From: Nitzschia sp. DOCU1
Taxonomy: Eukaryota > Bacillariophyta > Bacillariophyceae > Bacillariales > Bacillariaceae
DNA length: 64,000 nt
Direction of reading: 5' to 3'
NCBI GenBank assembly: GCA_951394045.1
Contig: OX595998.1
Span: 1,882,889 to 1,946,888, forward strand
Shown here: one piece after another, positions 10,726 through 21,695 of the stretch
Layout of the letters: each line of letters opens with the position of its first letter
Numbering within the stretch: the first letter of the stretch is position 1
The notes under the pieces: model-generated
The model's input: only the letters and a program-made list of their open reading frames with translations
What the model was told of the DNA's origin: nothing
Database searches by the model: none
Translations under genes and position numbers: made by a program

Positions 10726-12000
10726 CTATTCTTCTTTTTCGTAACCCAAAACTTTGAAACTTTCGCCCCATCGCTCGTGAATGATTTGACGAATCGCCGG
10801 CGACAGTGTGCGGTGGGCATTGACTCGATACTCTCGACGCTCTTTGACATCAGCTTGAAGCTTTTGACGAAATTGAGGCGAAAGCTTCCAATGCAATTGT
10901 TGATAAACTCGTTCCAGTGTCTGTATAGGATCGCGCGCCAATTCCTCATAGGATACTTCGACTAAATCACCCTCCGCCAGTAGCTTCTTGTCTTGTTGAT
11001 AGTGCTCCCACAAAATTTCATATTGTCGCAATATAAATTCTTGAATTTGTGGGTTGGCAGGACGATCCATGTCGGTATACCAGAGTGTCGTATTGGCCAT
11101 GTGTGCCGTACTTTGAAATACCTGATACGGATGTCGATGCATGTAGATAAATTGTGCATCCGGAAAGAGTTGTTTGAGTAACGGAATCCGAGCGGTATGG
11201 ACGGGACTTTTCAACAAGAGCCTTGGCGGCTGTTGTTTGCCATGTCGAAGTTGCCATCGAAGGGTCAACTTTTTCAACAGATACAAAAAGGCAGTCGTCC
11301 AAGTCTTGCGGGCGGCAGCCATTTGATCGGGTGGCAATGCCTCGTCGCCAGTGGCATTATCGTCAAAGGCAAAATAGGGTCGCCGGTCACGTTCCGTTTG
11401 CATGAACCAAAGGCACATGTAGGGACTTATCAAGCTCGAAGCGGTCATGCAATTGACGGCTAGTTCATCTTCGTTTGGCAAGTCCAAATGCAGTGGCATT
11501 TGATCCATCGGACGTGTCTTGTCCACCAAAGGACCAAACAAAGCCTTGAAGGTTTCCAGCCACAAGAAGGAATGTGGAAAGCCCGTACAGAACGTGGTGA
11601 GGACAAAAAACTGAGCATCCAACGCTAGCAGCGAGTGCATCAAGGTCGTTCCGGTACGCGGATGCCCCAGAATAAAGACGGGCCGGGCCGGAACTTCCGT
11701 GGCTTGAATGCGAGATTCCCACAAGAGCCATTCGGGAATGGACATGATGGAGTTCATACAGGCCATGAACGACAAAATGAAGAGACGAGGCCAGTACCAT
11801 CGCCACGCAATCACATGGCGTTGTTTCCACAGCAGCTGGATCCACTCGCGGAGACAAATCCCACACAGTGGATTGTTCTTGACGAATCTAATGTACAAGC
11901 GATCAAACGGGTAGACGGCGGCATCATTAGCACTACCTCGTTTGTCATTGTCACCATCGCCATTGCACGCAACAGACGCAGCGGAAGTATCTGGTGGCAT
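10726..12000 (-). CDS. Sulfotransferase, membrane-anchored
   Basis: A single exon of 424 aa. A hydrophobic stretch at about 71-94 suggests a type II membrane protein. The PAPS 5'-phosphosulfate loop is HPRTGTT (113-119). A LLKSPVH segment and a YMHRHPYQVF segment fit the central strand and the 3'-phosphate-binding region of the Sulfotransfer_3 family. These enzymes move sulfate from PAPS to a hydroxyl or amine of a glycan or small molecule; with an anchor a Golgi site is likely. The acceptor is not predictable. A perfect TGACGTCA lies 183 bp upstream of the start. Confidence 0.82.
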   Translation of the reverse strand: MPPDTSAASVACNGDGDNDKRGSANDAAVYPFDRLYIRFVKNNPLCGICLREWIQLLWKQRHVIAWRWYWPRLFILSFMACMNSIMSIPEWLLWESRIQATEVPARPVFILGHPRTGTTLMHSLLALDAQFFVLTTFCTGFPHSFLWLETFKALFGPLVDKTRPMDQMPLHLDLPNEDELAVNCMTASSLISPYMCLWFMQTERDRRPYFAFDDNATGDEALPPDQMAAARKTWTTAFLYLLKKLTLRWQLRHGKQQPPRLLLKSPVHTARIPLLKQLFPDAQFIYMHRHPYQVFQSTAHMANTTLWYTDMDRPANPQIQEFILRQYEILWEHYQQDKKLLAEGDLVEVSYEELARDPIQTLERVYQQLHWKLSPQFRQKLQADVKERREYRVNAHRTLSPAIRQIIHERWGESFKVLGYEKEE

Positions 12001-12182
12001 TGTTCAAAGAAGTACTAAATAAAGGATAGATGCATCTGAAAGATCTTTTCTCAAAAGGCGATTGACATCGAAGAAAAGCGTGCAAAGATTCACATGGTGA
12101 TGAGATTGGAAGTAACGGTAACGACTCATTGGAACCAAACTTGGAAACACGTCGTGTCCGATGCTCACGTGGCAACTTCCGA

Positions 12183-12190
12183 TGACGTCA
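12183..12190. promoter_or_regulatory. TGACGTCA palindrome (CRE-type bZIP site) upstream of the sulfotransferase
   Basis: A perfect 8-bp CRE palindrome 183 bp 5' of the sulfotransferase ATG. In Phaeodactylum, TGACGT/ACGTCA elements act in CO2/cAMP-responsive promoters bound by bZIP factors; action here is inferred. Confidence 0.45.
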
Positions 12191-12593
12191 GGAACGGTTC
12201 GCCCTTCATCGGCGAGCGGTCGGCTTCGCTTCGTGGTAAAAGACACGTAGACTTTTGTACCAACCGACAGCGGGGTCACGCTACTAGCAAGCCGCGATCT
12301 TACCTCCAAGCAACAGCTACTACTCTACTAGAGTAGAGTAAAGCCTTAGTAGTAGCATTTTTGATGACCCATGCTACTCTACTAGTAGAGGATCTTCAAT
12401 ACTGTTAAATTGACGACTATCACGATGTAATGAATGATAGGCATCTTTCGATGCAATAATTGAAGCTAGCCGTGCATTTCCCCTCGACGATTCCACCCAG
12501 GTACCTTTGAGTAACTTCTTGCTCTCTACTCTACTAGCTGCTAAAGAATTTTTGCAGTTATTGAATGGTACTAGCTAGTAGTACTGCCGTGGC
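12191..12593. other. Intergenic between the sulfotransferase 5' end and the 3' end of the next gene
   Basis: About 400 bp with several CTCTACTAGAGTAG-type short palindromes around 12330-12390. No gene seen. Confidence 0.35.
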
Positions 12594-15500
12594 TTACGCA
12601 AAAAAGGGATCATCCGTAGCATCGTTACCGTCGTCCAAAAAGTTGAACATGGCATCACGGACCGCTCCCTTTCGTTCCTCATGCACTTGCCGTCGCGCCT
12701 TCACCGACAGTCGCTTCTTTGGACTGCTACTACTTCTAGTACTGCCGCTAATGCGAGTACTACTGGTACCGCCTAAAGCAGAAGAAGAGGCACTTTCAAA
12801 AGGATCCGAGACACCCCGAGGACTGGTCAGCTCCTGACTAGCACGAGCTCGTCTCGCCGGGGTAGCACCTGGATCGGATCGACGGAGAGCATGATCAGCA
12901 CCTGCGGGACGCGGCGGCCGACCAATACTCATTGTGCGCTGTAGATCTCGCATTCCAGATGCTCCTCCAAAGTGGTCGCCGGACGGAGCACTAGCCACCG
13001 ACTTGGCATCCCTCGAAGTAGTACCCCATCCATCGTCGACGTCATTGTGGAAAAAATCGCTCAGTTCGGCCGACTTGGAGGCCCGGAGTGGCTTCTTCTT
13101 GTGGTCTAGCGGAGCCATAAACGAACCACCACCAATCTTGACAGCGGCACTTTTACTAGTCGAATCCACAGTTTTACGTGTATGCACGGTAGGAGATCCA
13201 AATCCAGCCTTGGAATCGTCGTCTTCGTCCTCCTCATCTTCTTGAATGGTAGCCGGTTGATTTGCCTTGTTGGGAGTTTCCCAATGATCCTGATCTTCTT
13301 CCCAATTCCAATTCGTAGCAGTCGTGTAGTTGGTATGCCCACTATTGTCCAAAGCATCGTCCTTTTTGTTTCGGATAGATTCCTTGAGCTTTTCACTCAT
13401 GAACGAAGCAGGCGCGACTTTCTTTTTCTTGGGTTCCACGAGCGCACGTTCCTTGACCGACGATTGAATACTGCCCATGGAATTGTGGAATGCGTGTCCC
13501 TTGACCGACGATTGAATACTGCTCATGGAAGTTTGGAAGGCGCCCTGGAGCTTGGAGTCGTCAAACGCGTCCGACTCTTGCTTTATCGCAAAATCAGAAA
13601 AGCCAGAATCGAACTTGGTAGGAACCTTGTTTGCCGACAAGGCAAACTCATCACCAAACCCACCACCAAACTTCTTTTTGGGCGACGCCACGGCCTCAAA
13701 GTCTCCAAATCCGGAATCAAACTTGGCTGGGACGTTACTCGGAGCAGAAGTAGTTTCCGCAAAGTTGCCAAATGCAGTATCATTCATTGCTGTCATTTCA
13801 AACTTTTCTGGAACCGTAGTAGGGTCCTCGAAGCTGCCAAATCCAGAAACATCCAATTTGGGCTTTTCGGTTTGGGGCGTCGATCGAAAATCCATAAAGC
13901 CACAAGCATTCAAGCCTTCGGTGGAAATAATGCTGTCTGCCATACTTCCAGGCGTGTCGGGTGTAGCTTCCAGTACTTTGCGACGAGACATGGTACTGAC
14001 GGGAGTGGATGGGTCATCGGTATCCTTGGAAAATGACGACGAGCGTCTTGATGTCCTTGTTTTGCGCGAACTTCGAATGCTGCCACCATTACCATCGTCT
14101 GGTGTATCCTCTCCGCTACTTCTAGAGCTTCTACTTCGACTCTTGTAACTCCCCACGCTTTCCTTCATTGGACTTTGGGGTCCGTTCTCTTCTTCGTCGT
14201 GTTGTTTGTCGACATTGTCTGCAATATGAGTGTCCAAAGTCCGGCGAAACCGTCGAGACGATCGATGAGATCGAGAGCTCCGTCGATCCTGACTACTACT
14301 CGTACTGAATTTTTTGTCGGACGGAGACCTGGTATAGTCGCTGGCATCATTCAAGAGCGCTTCGTCAATGATACTTGCATCTTCTTCTTCTTCGGTCATG
14401 GAAGTGGTTGTAGCGGTTCGTTCCATGAGACTCTTGATGGATTCGTCCTTTTTCATCAACGATCTCTTACTTTCGGCTGTGCTTCGTTCCAAACTCTTGA
14501 TGGAATCTTCCTTGTTCAAACTTTCTCGTCTCGTAGAACTAGAAGCACTGGGCCGTCGTGTGGTAGAAGTTCGTCTACCCGTTCGTTCAGATCGTTTGGA
14601 GCCTTCCTGAGGAACGGATCGCATGGATCGTTTCGAAACCTCTCGCTGTTGCTGCTGTAGCTCATCATTCTCGTTATTGTCTTGGTCATCAAATATGTGA
14701 TCTTGTAAAAAATCACCGAGAATGCCATTGATAGTGGCCCGATCATGTAAACTTTGAGCACGATCCGAGGAACGTCGAATACTTTTGGCTTTGATACTGC
14801 TTCGATGACTTCGTAAACTATGTGATTTCGCCTTGGTGACATCTTCCACTTTGGACATGTCAATGGCAGTTGCCGATAATCGTGGTCGTTGTTCCATGAC
14901 CAAACTTGTGTTTCGTAGTGCCCTCCCTGCCGTCGAACTTCGTAACGATCGAGTTCCCGAAATAGCCGACGAAGGAGAATCAGTGTTATCCGTAATGGAT
15001 GATCGTAATGTCGAATTTAAGGATCGACGACTGCGGTTCGAACGTTCCGGGGTGGCTGTAATTTGAAAGTCTTCCACTCCAAAATCACTGGTCCGATACC
15101 GAACGGCTGGTTTCGGTTGTATGGGTGGTTTGCGTGGACTTGACATGGGTGATTCCAAATCGTTTTCAAAGGCAGTCGCGAAGGTAGTGGAGTTGTTGAA
15201 TATCGATCGGCCATGTCGGTAACTAGGCCGGGTGGACTCCTCCAGTTCTTCCGCTTCTTCCTGGTCATCGCCGTCCTGCTGAAAAAAGGACCTTTTCGAA
15301 TTGTTATTCTTGCTGTTATTGTTGACAAAACTTCCAGCTCCAGCTGGAGGATCCTCTTGAAAAAACGAAGTCTTGGAGTTGTTTTGAGCTTCTTCGAAAA
15401 ACGTAAGGGATGCCTCGCTCTTTTGAAAGGAATTCTCGAAAGCACAAGCTGCTCCGCGTGGCTCCTTTTTTAACGACGCAAATGACATGATCGTGTCCTG

Positions 15501-15815
15501 TGCTAACGCCATGGTCGTATCTGGCGTGGCTCGTCCCGCCATGAAATTCAGAGAACTGATTTTTGGTGCAGATTCTGGTGCTGGTTCGTGTGATTGTTGG
15601 AACGAACTCGTTTCTTCCGTTGTCGTCGTGAAGGGAATCTCCGACTTTGGAACGACGCCAACATCTTCGTGATGAAAACTCGCCGTGTCTTCGAGTCGTT
15701 GTCGTCCTTTGCCCTTGAACAACGACCAGTCCTTACGAACGGCAGGCCTGTCGATATCGCTGTCGTCCTCATCTTCCACCAACTTTAACCGCCGCGTTCC
15801 AAATAACGAGGCCAT
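12594..15815 (-). CDS. Large disordered Ser-rich protein with FGDF-type motifs
   Basis: A single exon of 1073 aa, dominated by Ser, Arg, Asp and Lys, with no clear globular domain or membrane helix. Residues about 660-745 carry a series of short Phe-Gly motifs (GFGSFED, AFGNFAE, GFGDFEA, GFSDFA) in acidic context. A near-perfect internal duplication (SSIQSSVKGHAF / GSIQSSVKERAL) follows. The C-terminus is short and basic, then ends DDPFFA. Motifs of the form Phe-Gly-acid-Phe bind the gamma-ear domain of AP-1 and GGA adaptors, and DPF binds the AP-2 alpha ear, so a trafficking accessory role is a reasonable hypothesis but not proved. Translation is clean from the ATG at 15815. Confidence 0.7.
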   Translation of the reverse strand: MASLFGTRRLKLVEDEDDSDIDRPAVRKDWSLFKGKGRQRLEDTASFHHEDVGVVPKSEIPFTTTTEETSSFQQSHEPAPESAPKISSLNFMAGRATPDTTMALAQDTIMSFASLKKEPRGAACAFENSFQKSEASLTFFEEAQNNSKTSFFQEDPPAGAGSFVNNNSKNNNSKRSFFQQDGDDQEEAEELEESTRPSYRHGRSIFNNSTTFATAFENDLESPMSSPRKPPIQPKPAVRYRTSDFGVEDFQITATPERSNRSRRSLNSTLRSSITDNTDSPSSAISGTRSLRSSTAGRALRNTSLVMEQRPRLSATAIDMSKVEDVTKAKSHSLRSHRSSIKAKSIRRSSDRAQSLHDRATINGILGDFLQDHIFDDQDNNENDELQQQQREVSKRSMRSVPQEGSKRSERTGRRTSTTRRPSASSSTRRESLNKEDSIKSLERSTAESKRSLMKKDESIKSLMERTATTTSMTEEEEDASIIDEALLNDASDYTRSPSDKKFSTSSSQDRRSSRSHRSSRRFRRTLDTHIADNVDKQHDEEENGPQSPMKESVGSYKSRSRSSRSSGEDTPDDGNGGSIRSSRKTRTSRRSSSFSKDTDDPSTPVSTMSRRKVLEATPDTPGSMADSIISTEGLNACGFMDFRSTPQTEKPKLDVSGFGSFEDPTTVPEKFEMTAMNDTAFGNFAETTSAPSNVPAKFDSGFGDFEAVASPKKKFGGGFGDEFALSANKVPTKFDSGFSDFAIKQESDAFDDSKLQGAFQTSMSSIQSSVKGHAFHNSMGSIQSSVKERALVEPKKKKVAPASFMSEKLKESIRNKKDDALDNSGHTNYTTATNWNWEEDQDHWETPNKANQPATIQEDEEDEDDDSKAGFGSPTVHTRKTVDSTSKSAAVKIGGGSFMAPLDHKKKPLRASKSAELSDFFHNDVDDGWGTTSRDAKSVASAPSGDHFGGASGMRDLQRTMSIGRPPRPAGADHALRRSDPGATPARRARASQELTSPRGVSDPFESASSSALGGTSSTRISGSTRSSSSPKKRLSVKARRQVHEERKGAVRDAMFNFLDDGNDATDDPFFA

Positions 15816-17135
15816 AGTGCAAAATGGGGTAACGGGGTTTGTCTCAGCGTAGTTCTAAGGATGCTATACACAAATACAAACGACGCCAAGAGCCAAACAT
15901 TCAACGAGATTGATGATAGTAATAGGCGACACAGCGCTGGAAGTAGCTATGAAAGGGAAGAGTAGTCCATGGGACGATGACGGGCAGACTGACGGGACAT
16001 TTTCGGCCAAGGCGTAGGAAAAAGAGGCCGCCACGCCGGCCGATTGAGCTTTGGGCGTTTTTCGGGCTACAGTGACAGTAAAGTACATTCCATATTAAAA
16101 ACCCGAAGCGTCTACGGTACTCGTAAAATGGAAAAGAGATAAGCCTTTGCTCGTGTCTTGGTAGCGTTTAGGCTTATTAAAAGTGGTGGAAAATGGAATT
16201 TTACCTCCAGGGCTTTAGTTTCTTCACAATGCAAGAATAGTCGCAAGACTCGAGGGCTTTTTTGGAAGCAACATTCAGCGCCGGCTTTCGCATTTCTGTG
16301 GTAGGGGAAGCTGCAATAAATTATTTTTGGGGCTTGATATCCACCAAATGAACATGATGAGTCGCAGTGAAGTCCACACAGTCCATTCCGTCGGCTACTA
16401 GTATGTAGTGGCCATTTTCAAGACGGGTTTGCCATTGAACTATGCACGAATTGGGAAGATTGCATTCCTTTTGTTAGGATAGGCTTGCTTCTTCACGTCT
16501 ATTTCCGTCGTTTCATAAGCACAAGCCTAACGTCCAGAGGCGAGAAGAAACGGGCGGGGCAATGCATACCAGTTTCAAGACCTGTCGCACAATTCAATCC
16601 AAGAGTAGTCTTGGCTGTGCTACTTGCCGATGCATCTTTTGGCGTTTCCGTTATGAAAAATCGTGAGCGAGACACTGCAAGAGCGACGAAAGACCCATCG
16701 CGTGGTGCGAGGAAAGATCCCATTCTTTCTAATTTATGTTAGACTCGGAATCGATCCAATCTAGTGGCATGGACTGTTCAAAGCGACAGAAGAAGGGCGG
16801 CGATCACACGCTAAGTGGATTGAATTTCAACGCCGACCATGACCAATCGCACATATCACATCTCCTGCAGGTCGCCACTACAACCGAATAACGACTCTCT
16901 GTTGTAGCCATACCTTATGTGCTTTCCACGCAATACCCCGAAGTCAAAGCTGAATCATAACAAAACTTCATCCCGCAACGTACTTGCGGTCTCCACAGCG
17001 TCCCAGCTTCTCGCAGAACGACAATAGAAGAGCCAACCACACCATGCCGTCCGAGATGGAATGGGCCCAGCGGAAAAATTGGAATAATTGTATCCTGTAG
17101 GTAACATTGAACATCCCAATGCTTATCGTTCCCCA
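15816..17135. other. Intergenic region with one possible exon remnant
   Basis: Promoter side of the 1073-aa gene and 3' side of the next gene. Most of it shows nothing. On the minus strand a 50-codon open segment (about 16329-16481) contains WQTRLENGHYILVADGMD and ends in TAA. It follows a CTAACAAAAG tract that could be a branch point plus acceptor, but no upstream exon joins it in phase. Its status is unknown. Confidence 0.3.
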
Positions 17136-19732
17136 TCACCCTTTGAGAGAAACTTCTTCGATGCTACCACTCTCCACCGATCGATATGAAGACTCATCAG
17201 CCTCCTTGGCCTTGGCGGCTGCTTCCTCTTCCTTTTTCTTCTTTGCTGCAGCCGCCTTTTCAATTGCTTCCTTGGCCTTTTTGGCGCGGTCTTCTTCTAG
17301 TTTTGCAAGTTTTTTCGGGTCAACTTTGATTTCGCCTACGTTGGAGTTCTTGGGAGCCACTTGGCGACGATTGCCACTGCTACAAAACAAGGCAGCGTGG
17401 CATCCTTTAGAAGCTTCGGCGTTGTCCTCCGCGTCGTCCTCGGCAGAGGCAGGCTTTTCCGCGACTTCCTCCAATTCATAGAACGAAACTCGTAGCGTCA
17501 ACAAGACCAAGGAAAGTAGTACGATGACGATTTGCGTGGCGCTGTCAACGAAGAGAGGAGTGTGAGAAGGAGAAATATGTTTGGTGCTAGCTAGCCACTT
17601 CAAAGTCCATTCGGCCGTAGTACTTACGCTGCCCAGGTAAAACCTTGCGTTGCGTAGGAGCAAATAGCTTCGTGCATAGTCACCCGATAGATTGGATACC
17701 ACAGGTCGCATTGGAACAAAGATCTCAAGTCGGCCTGTGAGAAGCAAGGCATTCGTGTGAGCCGGTATCATAGCAGCAAGCCATCAACCCACGTTCAATT
17801 CTAGAGCCCCAATTCTTACCATGGTCATCCCTAAGAGACACAGTTGATTTCCCAAGGCCGCCAAAATAGCCAAATACGGTGCCACAACCGTTCCGCAAGT
17901 CGCCTCCAAAGCCTCTTCGCCTTGAGCCTGGATGGCATCAGTCACTTCTCCAATCGCGGGCAGTACAGTCTCTTGAAGCACCGCTGCAGCTATTTCCAAT
18001 CCCCGGGGAGAGTCTGCTGCAGGACACCCAGAAATGTAGTATCTCAAGAAAAAGTAGATCGGCGAGTTGAATTCATCCTTGACCACTTCCAGCATATTCA
18101 ACATGGGGACATCAGGACTGTTGTAGCACAAATCGGCTGTTCCAATGCCCATCCAGATAAACGTCATGGCCAAGATCCAGCTCGAAACGACCAAAAACAG
18201 CATGATTGGCACGAGCATCCACGATCGACAAAAGGCAAACGCTTTGGGTAGTTGGCGTTCGGCGCCATTGGATTGTTCGCCTCGACCGAGTTCGATATAG
18301 ATCATGCCGCCTGTCAACAAGAGGGACACCAACCCCAACGCCAAGGAACATCCAGCCGAAGTCCAAAAGACCCACGTGCCGTGCTTTGGATAATAGGTAT
18401 CGGCTTTATCCAACAGGTCTTGAAGCTCCAGCAAGTCTTGTTCAAAGTCACCCAACTCTTCCAGTGCATTGATCATAGTCGTATCCATGACATTGATCAG
18501 TTGCGCCAATTCTTCGCCGTAAGGGAGTGTGGAGAAGTCACAGCCGCGTTCGTCGGCGTTCGTCGCTGTCTCATCATTGACATTGGTACACAGTTGTTGA
18601 ATTTCATTTGGGCAAATTTCTAGTAGCAGCCAAGCCACCAAAGAAAATAGGGAAAGTCGTGTGAGCGCTACTCGTTCACTCGTCCACTAAATCATGGACG
18701 GTCCTACTCACCATTGATCTCCAAATAAAACTTTCGCGTCGATTCTCGCGCCATAGCTTCCCGTTCAGCAAATTGCGCAGATGTAGCCAAAGCCGCCTGA
18801 ATAACTTGATCCACTTGATCGAGACCATTTCCAAACATGTCGAGAGATGCTGTAAATTCCTTTTGCGTCATGATGGTAAACAAGAGTGCCGCAATGGTAA
18901 TTCCAATCGCACAAAATCCTGCTCCAATTCGTATCCGACGTATCCGATCTTGACCCCGATATACTTCTCGTTCGTATGCCTTCCATTCTTGTTCGTATTC
19001 TCGAATGATTGTTCGATCGGCATCCGTCAACACGTCTGAATCCTTAGAGGGAGCGGACTCTTCCGGCGCCTCGGCCGAGTTACCTGCGTCTTCAGTTCTG
19101 GCATCATTTTGGTCGTCATCATCATTGCTATTCTCATTCATACTCCCATTCGAGTCCATCCGACTGAATTGGTGGCGTCGTTCAATTTCCCTCTTCTTTT
19201 GCCGTGCCTTGCTCACGACTGTAATGGGAGCCTTGGCCACCCCAACGACTGGCTTGAGAATTTTCTTCGCGCCGCCACTACCAGGGCTTCTGGTACTATC
19301 ATCATTACCCCCCGCCACACCGTTATGCTGAAATGGAAATTTCTTGCGGATTCGTTCTTGTCGAAGTACTGCGGGTGGTTTGATAGGCTTGGTAGGAACT
19401 TGTCGCTGGGCGCTTAAGAAACCCACCATTTTCGGCCCCATGAATTTCATAATCAATAGGAGACACATCCATAGAACAAACAAACAAAAGACAGCAAAAC
19501 TTCCAGCCAGGAGGCCAGTCAAATAGTCTTTTTGTTGTGCGTTTGACCCTTGTATCAATTGATTGATATCATTCGTGTGTCCAAACCGTGGAATTCTCGT
19601 GTGCAGATTTTCAATAGCAGCATTGACAACAAAGGCTGGAGGAGTAAAGTCCAGAGAAAAGTCCAACTGGGCCGCGCAGAAACGATAACTCTCATCAATT
19701 GTGGAAGTCGAATTGTTTGGAGTGGACGCCAT
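17136..19732 (-). CDS. Tweety-like five-helix membrane protein A
   Basis: Four exons, complement(17136..17541, 17628..17734, 17820..18619, 18712..19732), give 777 aa. The introns are 86, 85 and 92 bp with GTAAGT, GTAAGA and GTGAGT donors. Helix 1 is at about 72-97, preceded by the conserved-looking RFGHTNDIN stretch. A Lys/Asp-rich cytoplasmic loop of about 170 aa follows, then helix 2. A Cys-containing outer loop (ICPNEIQ) comes next, then helices 3 and 4, a second outer loop with SGCP and CDLWYPIY, helix 5, and an Ala/Lys/Glu coiled-coil tail. This 1 + (2,3) + (4,5) layout resembles the TTYH (Tweety) anion-channel or lipid-handling family. Homology is inferred from layout, not from a search. 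Two paralogues lie at 35136 and 40215. Confidence 0.72.
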
Positions 19733-20245
19733 GGTTGCTTTCGCAATAAGTTTGTTGGATGGGTTATGCCGAAACTATGAGTTCTTTCGAAGACGACGAA
19801 GCTCCCGGGACGTCTCCACCCACTTTCGACACTCTCCTCCGAGAAAAAACGGCTGGCTAGAACTTTCCGAATAAAAGCGGTGGGGGTTATCAGTTCCCAA
19901 TGCTAGTTCATATATGTTATTATTCTGGATGTAGTTGACGACAAGAAGATGGGAACAGCCTTTTGTGATGGATGTGTGCTTCTTCGTTTCAAACGGAAGG
20001 TGGGGTGGGGTCATGGGGGGAGTGGCGTTCTACCTTCAATCCTGAAATAATGACTCCTCGTAGTCGATCGTGCACGTATCTGCAAGTGTGCACATTCAAA
20101 CTTTCTGCAATGCTGAAGACGATATGTGTCGCAATGAGACTCGGCTGGCACTACCTATTTATTCAATCTTGAACATTTTACATGTGTCGCTATTTCACTT
20201 GCCAATCTTGGCGAAGAGTGCAAGACCCCGTGATGACAGAGACTG
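19733..20245. other. Upstream region of Tweety-like gene A
   Basis: About 510 bp to the first transposon copy. It probably holds the promoter. No gene found. Confidence 0.35.
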
Positions 20246-21695
20246 GGCCTATGTCCAGCTACGTAGGTAGCGAAATTTTTATAAAGGGAAAGAAAGGAAA
20301 AAGAAGAGAAAAAGTTCGAAGAAGATTTTGAAAGCAATAATCGCTGTTTTAGTCGTAGCAAGGAATGAGATTTACCGCTGGGAATAGTCTTTTGCCGGCT
20401 TGCGCGGCGCGCAAGCCGCTCGCCATTAAGTCGAAGTGGTCCAAATTTGTCGTTGAATTGAACGAGCGGCGACAATGGCGCAACACAAAATCCATTCTTT
20501 CACTGTCAAACTTTCGTTTGCGAGTAATTCTCGAACACTGCAGCTGTATTCCTACCACCGCATATGTATAAACTCCTTGATTGGCGCTATACAGCCATTC
20601 CAGCAGCAGTATTATTCGATTGCTAGTTATTATTCAATTACTACTTCAATATTACGAAGGTAAGTGCATTCCATCGCGGACCAAGGTATTTTGACTCATG
20701 CATTTCACTAACATCGTCATGTAAACCTGACAATCTGCTCACTACCCAGCATATCTACGATTCGCCTGTTGTGGCCTTCGCTGCCAATCTACTCCCAAAA
20801 CGAAGCTGCCGTCGCCGCCGCCACTTTCAACTCGTCAGTCGTTTTGTTTCCCTGCCAATGAACGCTACAATCAACTTTTGGATTGCTGTGGATTCATCTA
20901 CAAGCTGCCGCTGCCACTGCCACTACTACAATACAATACACTTTATTATTCATGGCTACATCTACGAAACCGTCGCCGCGCTGCTATTGTTTCCTTCATC
21001 TCGTCGATCATTTTGTTCAAGGGTCAAACACTACAATCAACTTTGAATCGCTGTGAATTCGTCTACAACCTGCCATGGCCACTACAACTACTACACTACA
21101 ATACACTTCATTACTTGCTGCTACCTCTACGAAGTCGCTGCTGCCCCACTACCACTGGTTCGTTGAACCCATAGTTTTGTTCTTTTGACATGATACAATG
21201 AATGCAACAATCAACTTTGAAGCATGATTAATGGGAATAAAAGAAGGATGATTCTGCTGATTTGAAATAGGGGATTGCACTATAGTAGATTTTGCTAGTC
21301 CACTTGAACTAGAAAGTCTGGTCGTGTGACTTGTCACTTGTTTGGTGTCGCATGTAGTCAATCGTCGCCGTTCTTCCCTGCTATAATGATTGAGAGCTAT
21401 CAAGCAACGAGGCTGGTTAACCAAGAACTGAGAAGGGACTACTATTGGTACTACTATCGTGAGCTTTAGGTGTTATCGCAAGCTTCTTCTGGAATAGGAG
21501 GGAGCATGCACGCTCCCAAGATATCAAGAACACACAAAAAGAAGTTTCAAATTGGTAAATTGAATGTCAAATTTTAATCTTTTGTGTCCTAGTGTTAAAC
21601 GAGCTATCAAAGCGTCCTTAAACGAGCTATCAAAGTAGGACACGATGAGGACGCGAATTCAGTCAAAAACCACTGATTTTGGACAGAAATGGGAC
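20246..21695. mobile_element. Non-autonomous TIR element (8-bp TSD class), copy 1, 3'-truncated
   Basis: 1450 bp closely matching the complete copy at 21752-23256. The left end (GGCCTATGTCCAGC) is intact. The last 50 bp, with the right inverted repeat, are missing; a TIR element of the 4068 family begins directly at 21696. Short frames inside encode low-complexity Pro/Leu/Tyr peptides and are not believable genes. A GGGAGC...GCTCCC near-palindrome lies at about 21501-21518. Confidence 0.7.

Noticed and set aside
13182..14036. 284-aa plus-strand frame
   Set aside because: Antisense shadow of the Ser-rich 1073-aa gene, rich in Arg/Phe as expected from reversed Ser/Glu codons.
15864..16088. 74-aa minus-strand frame with hydrophobic end
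   Set aside because: Directly upstream of the 1073-aa gene; too short and without support, more likely 5' region.
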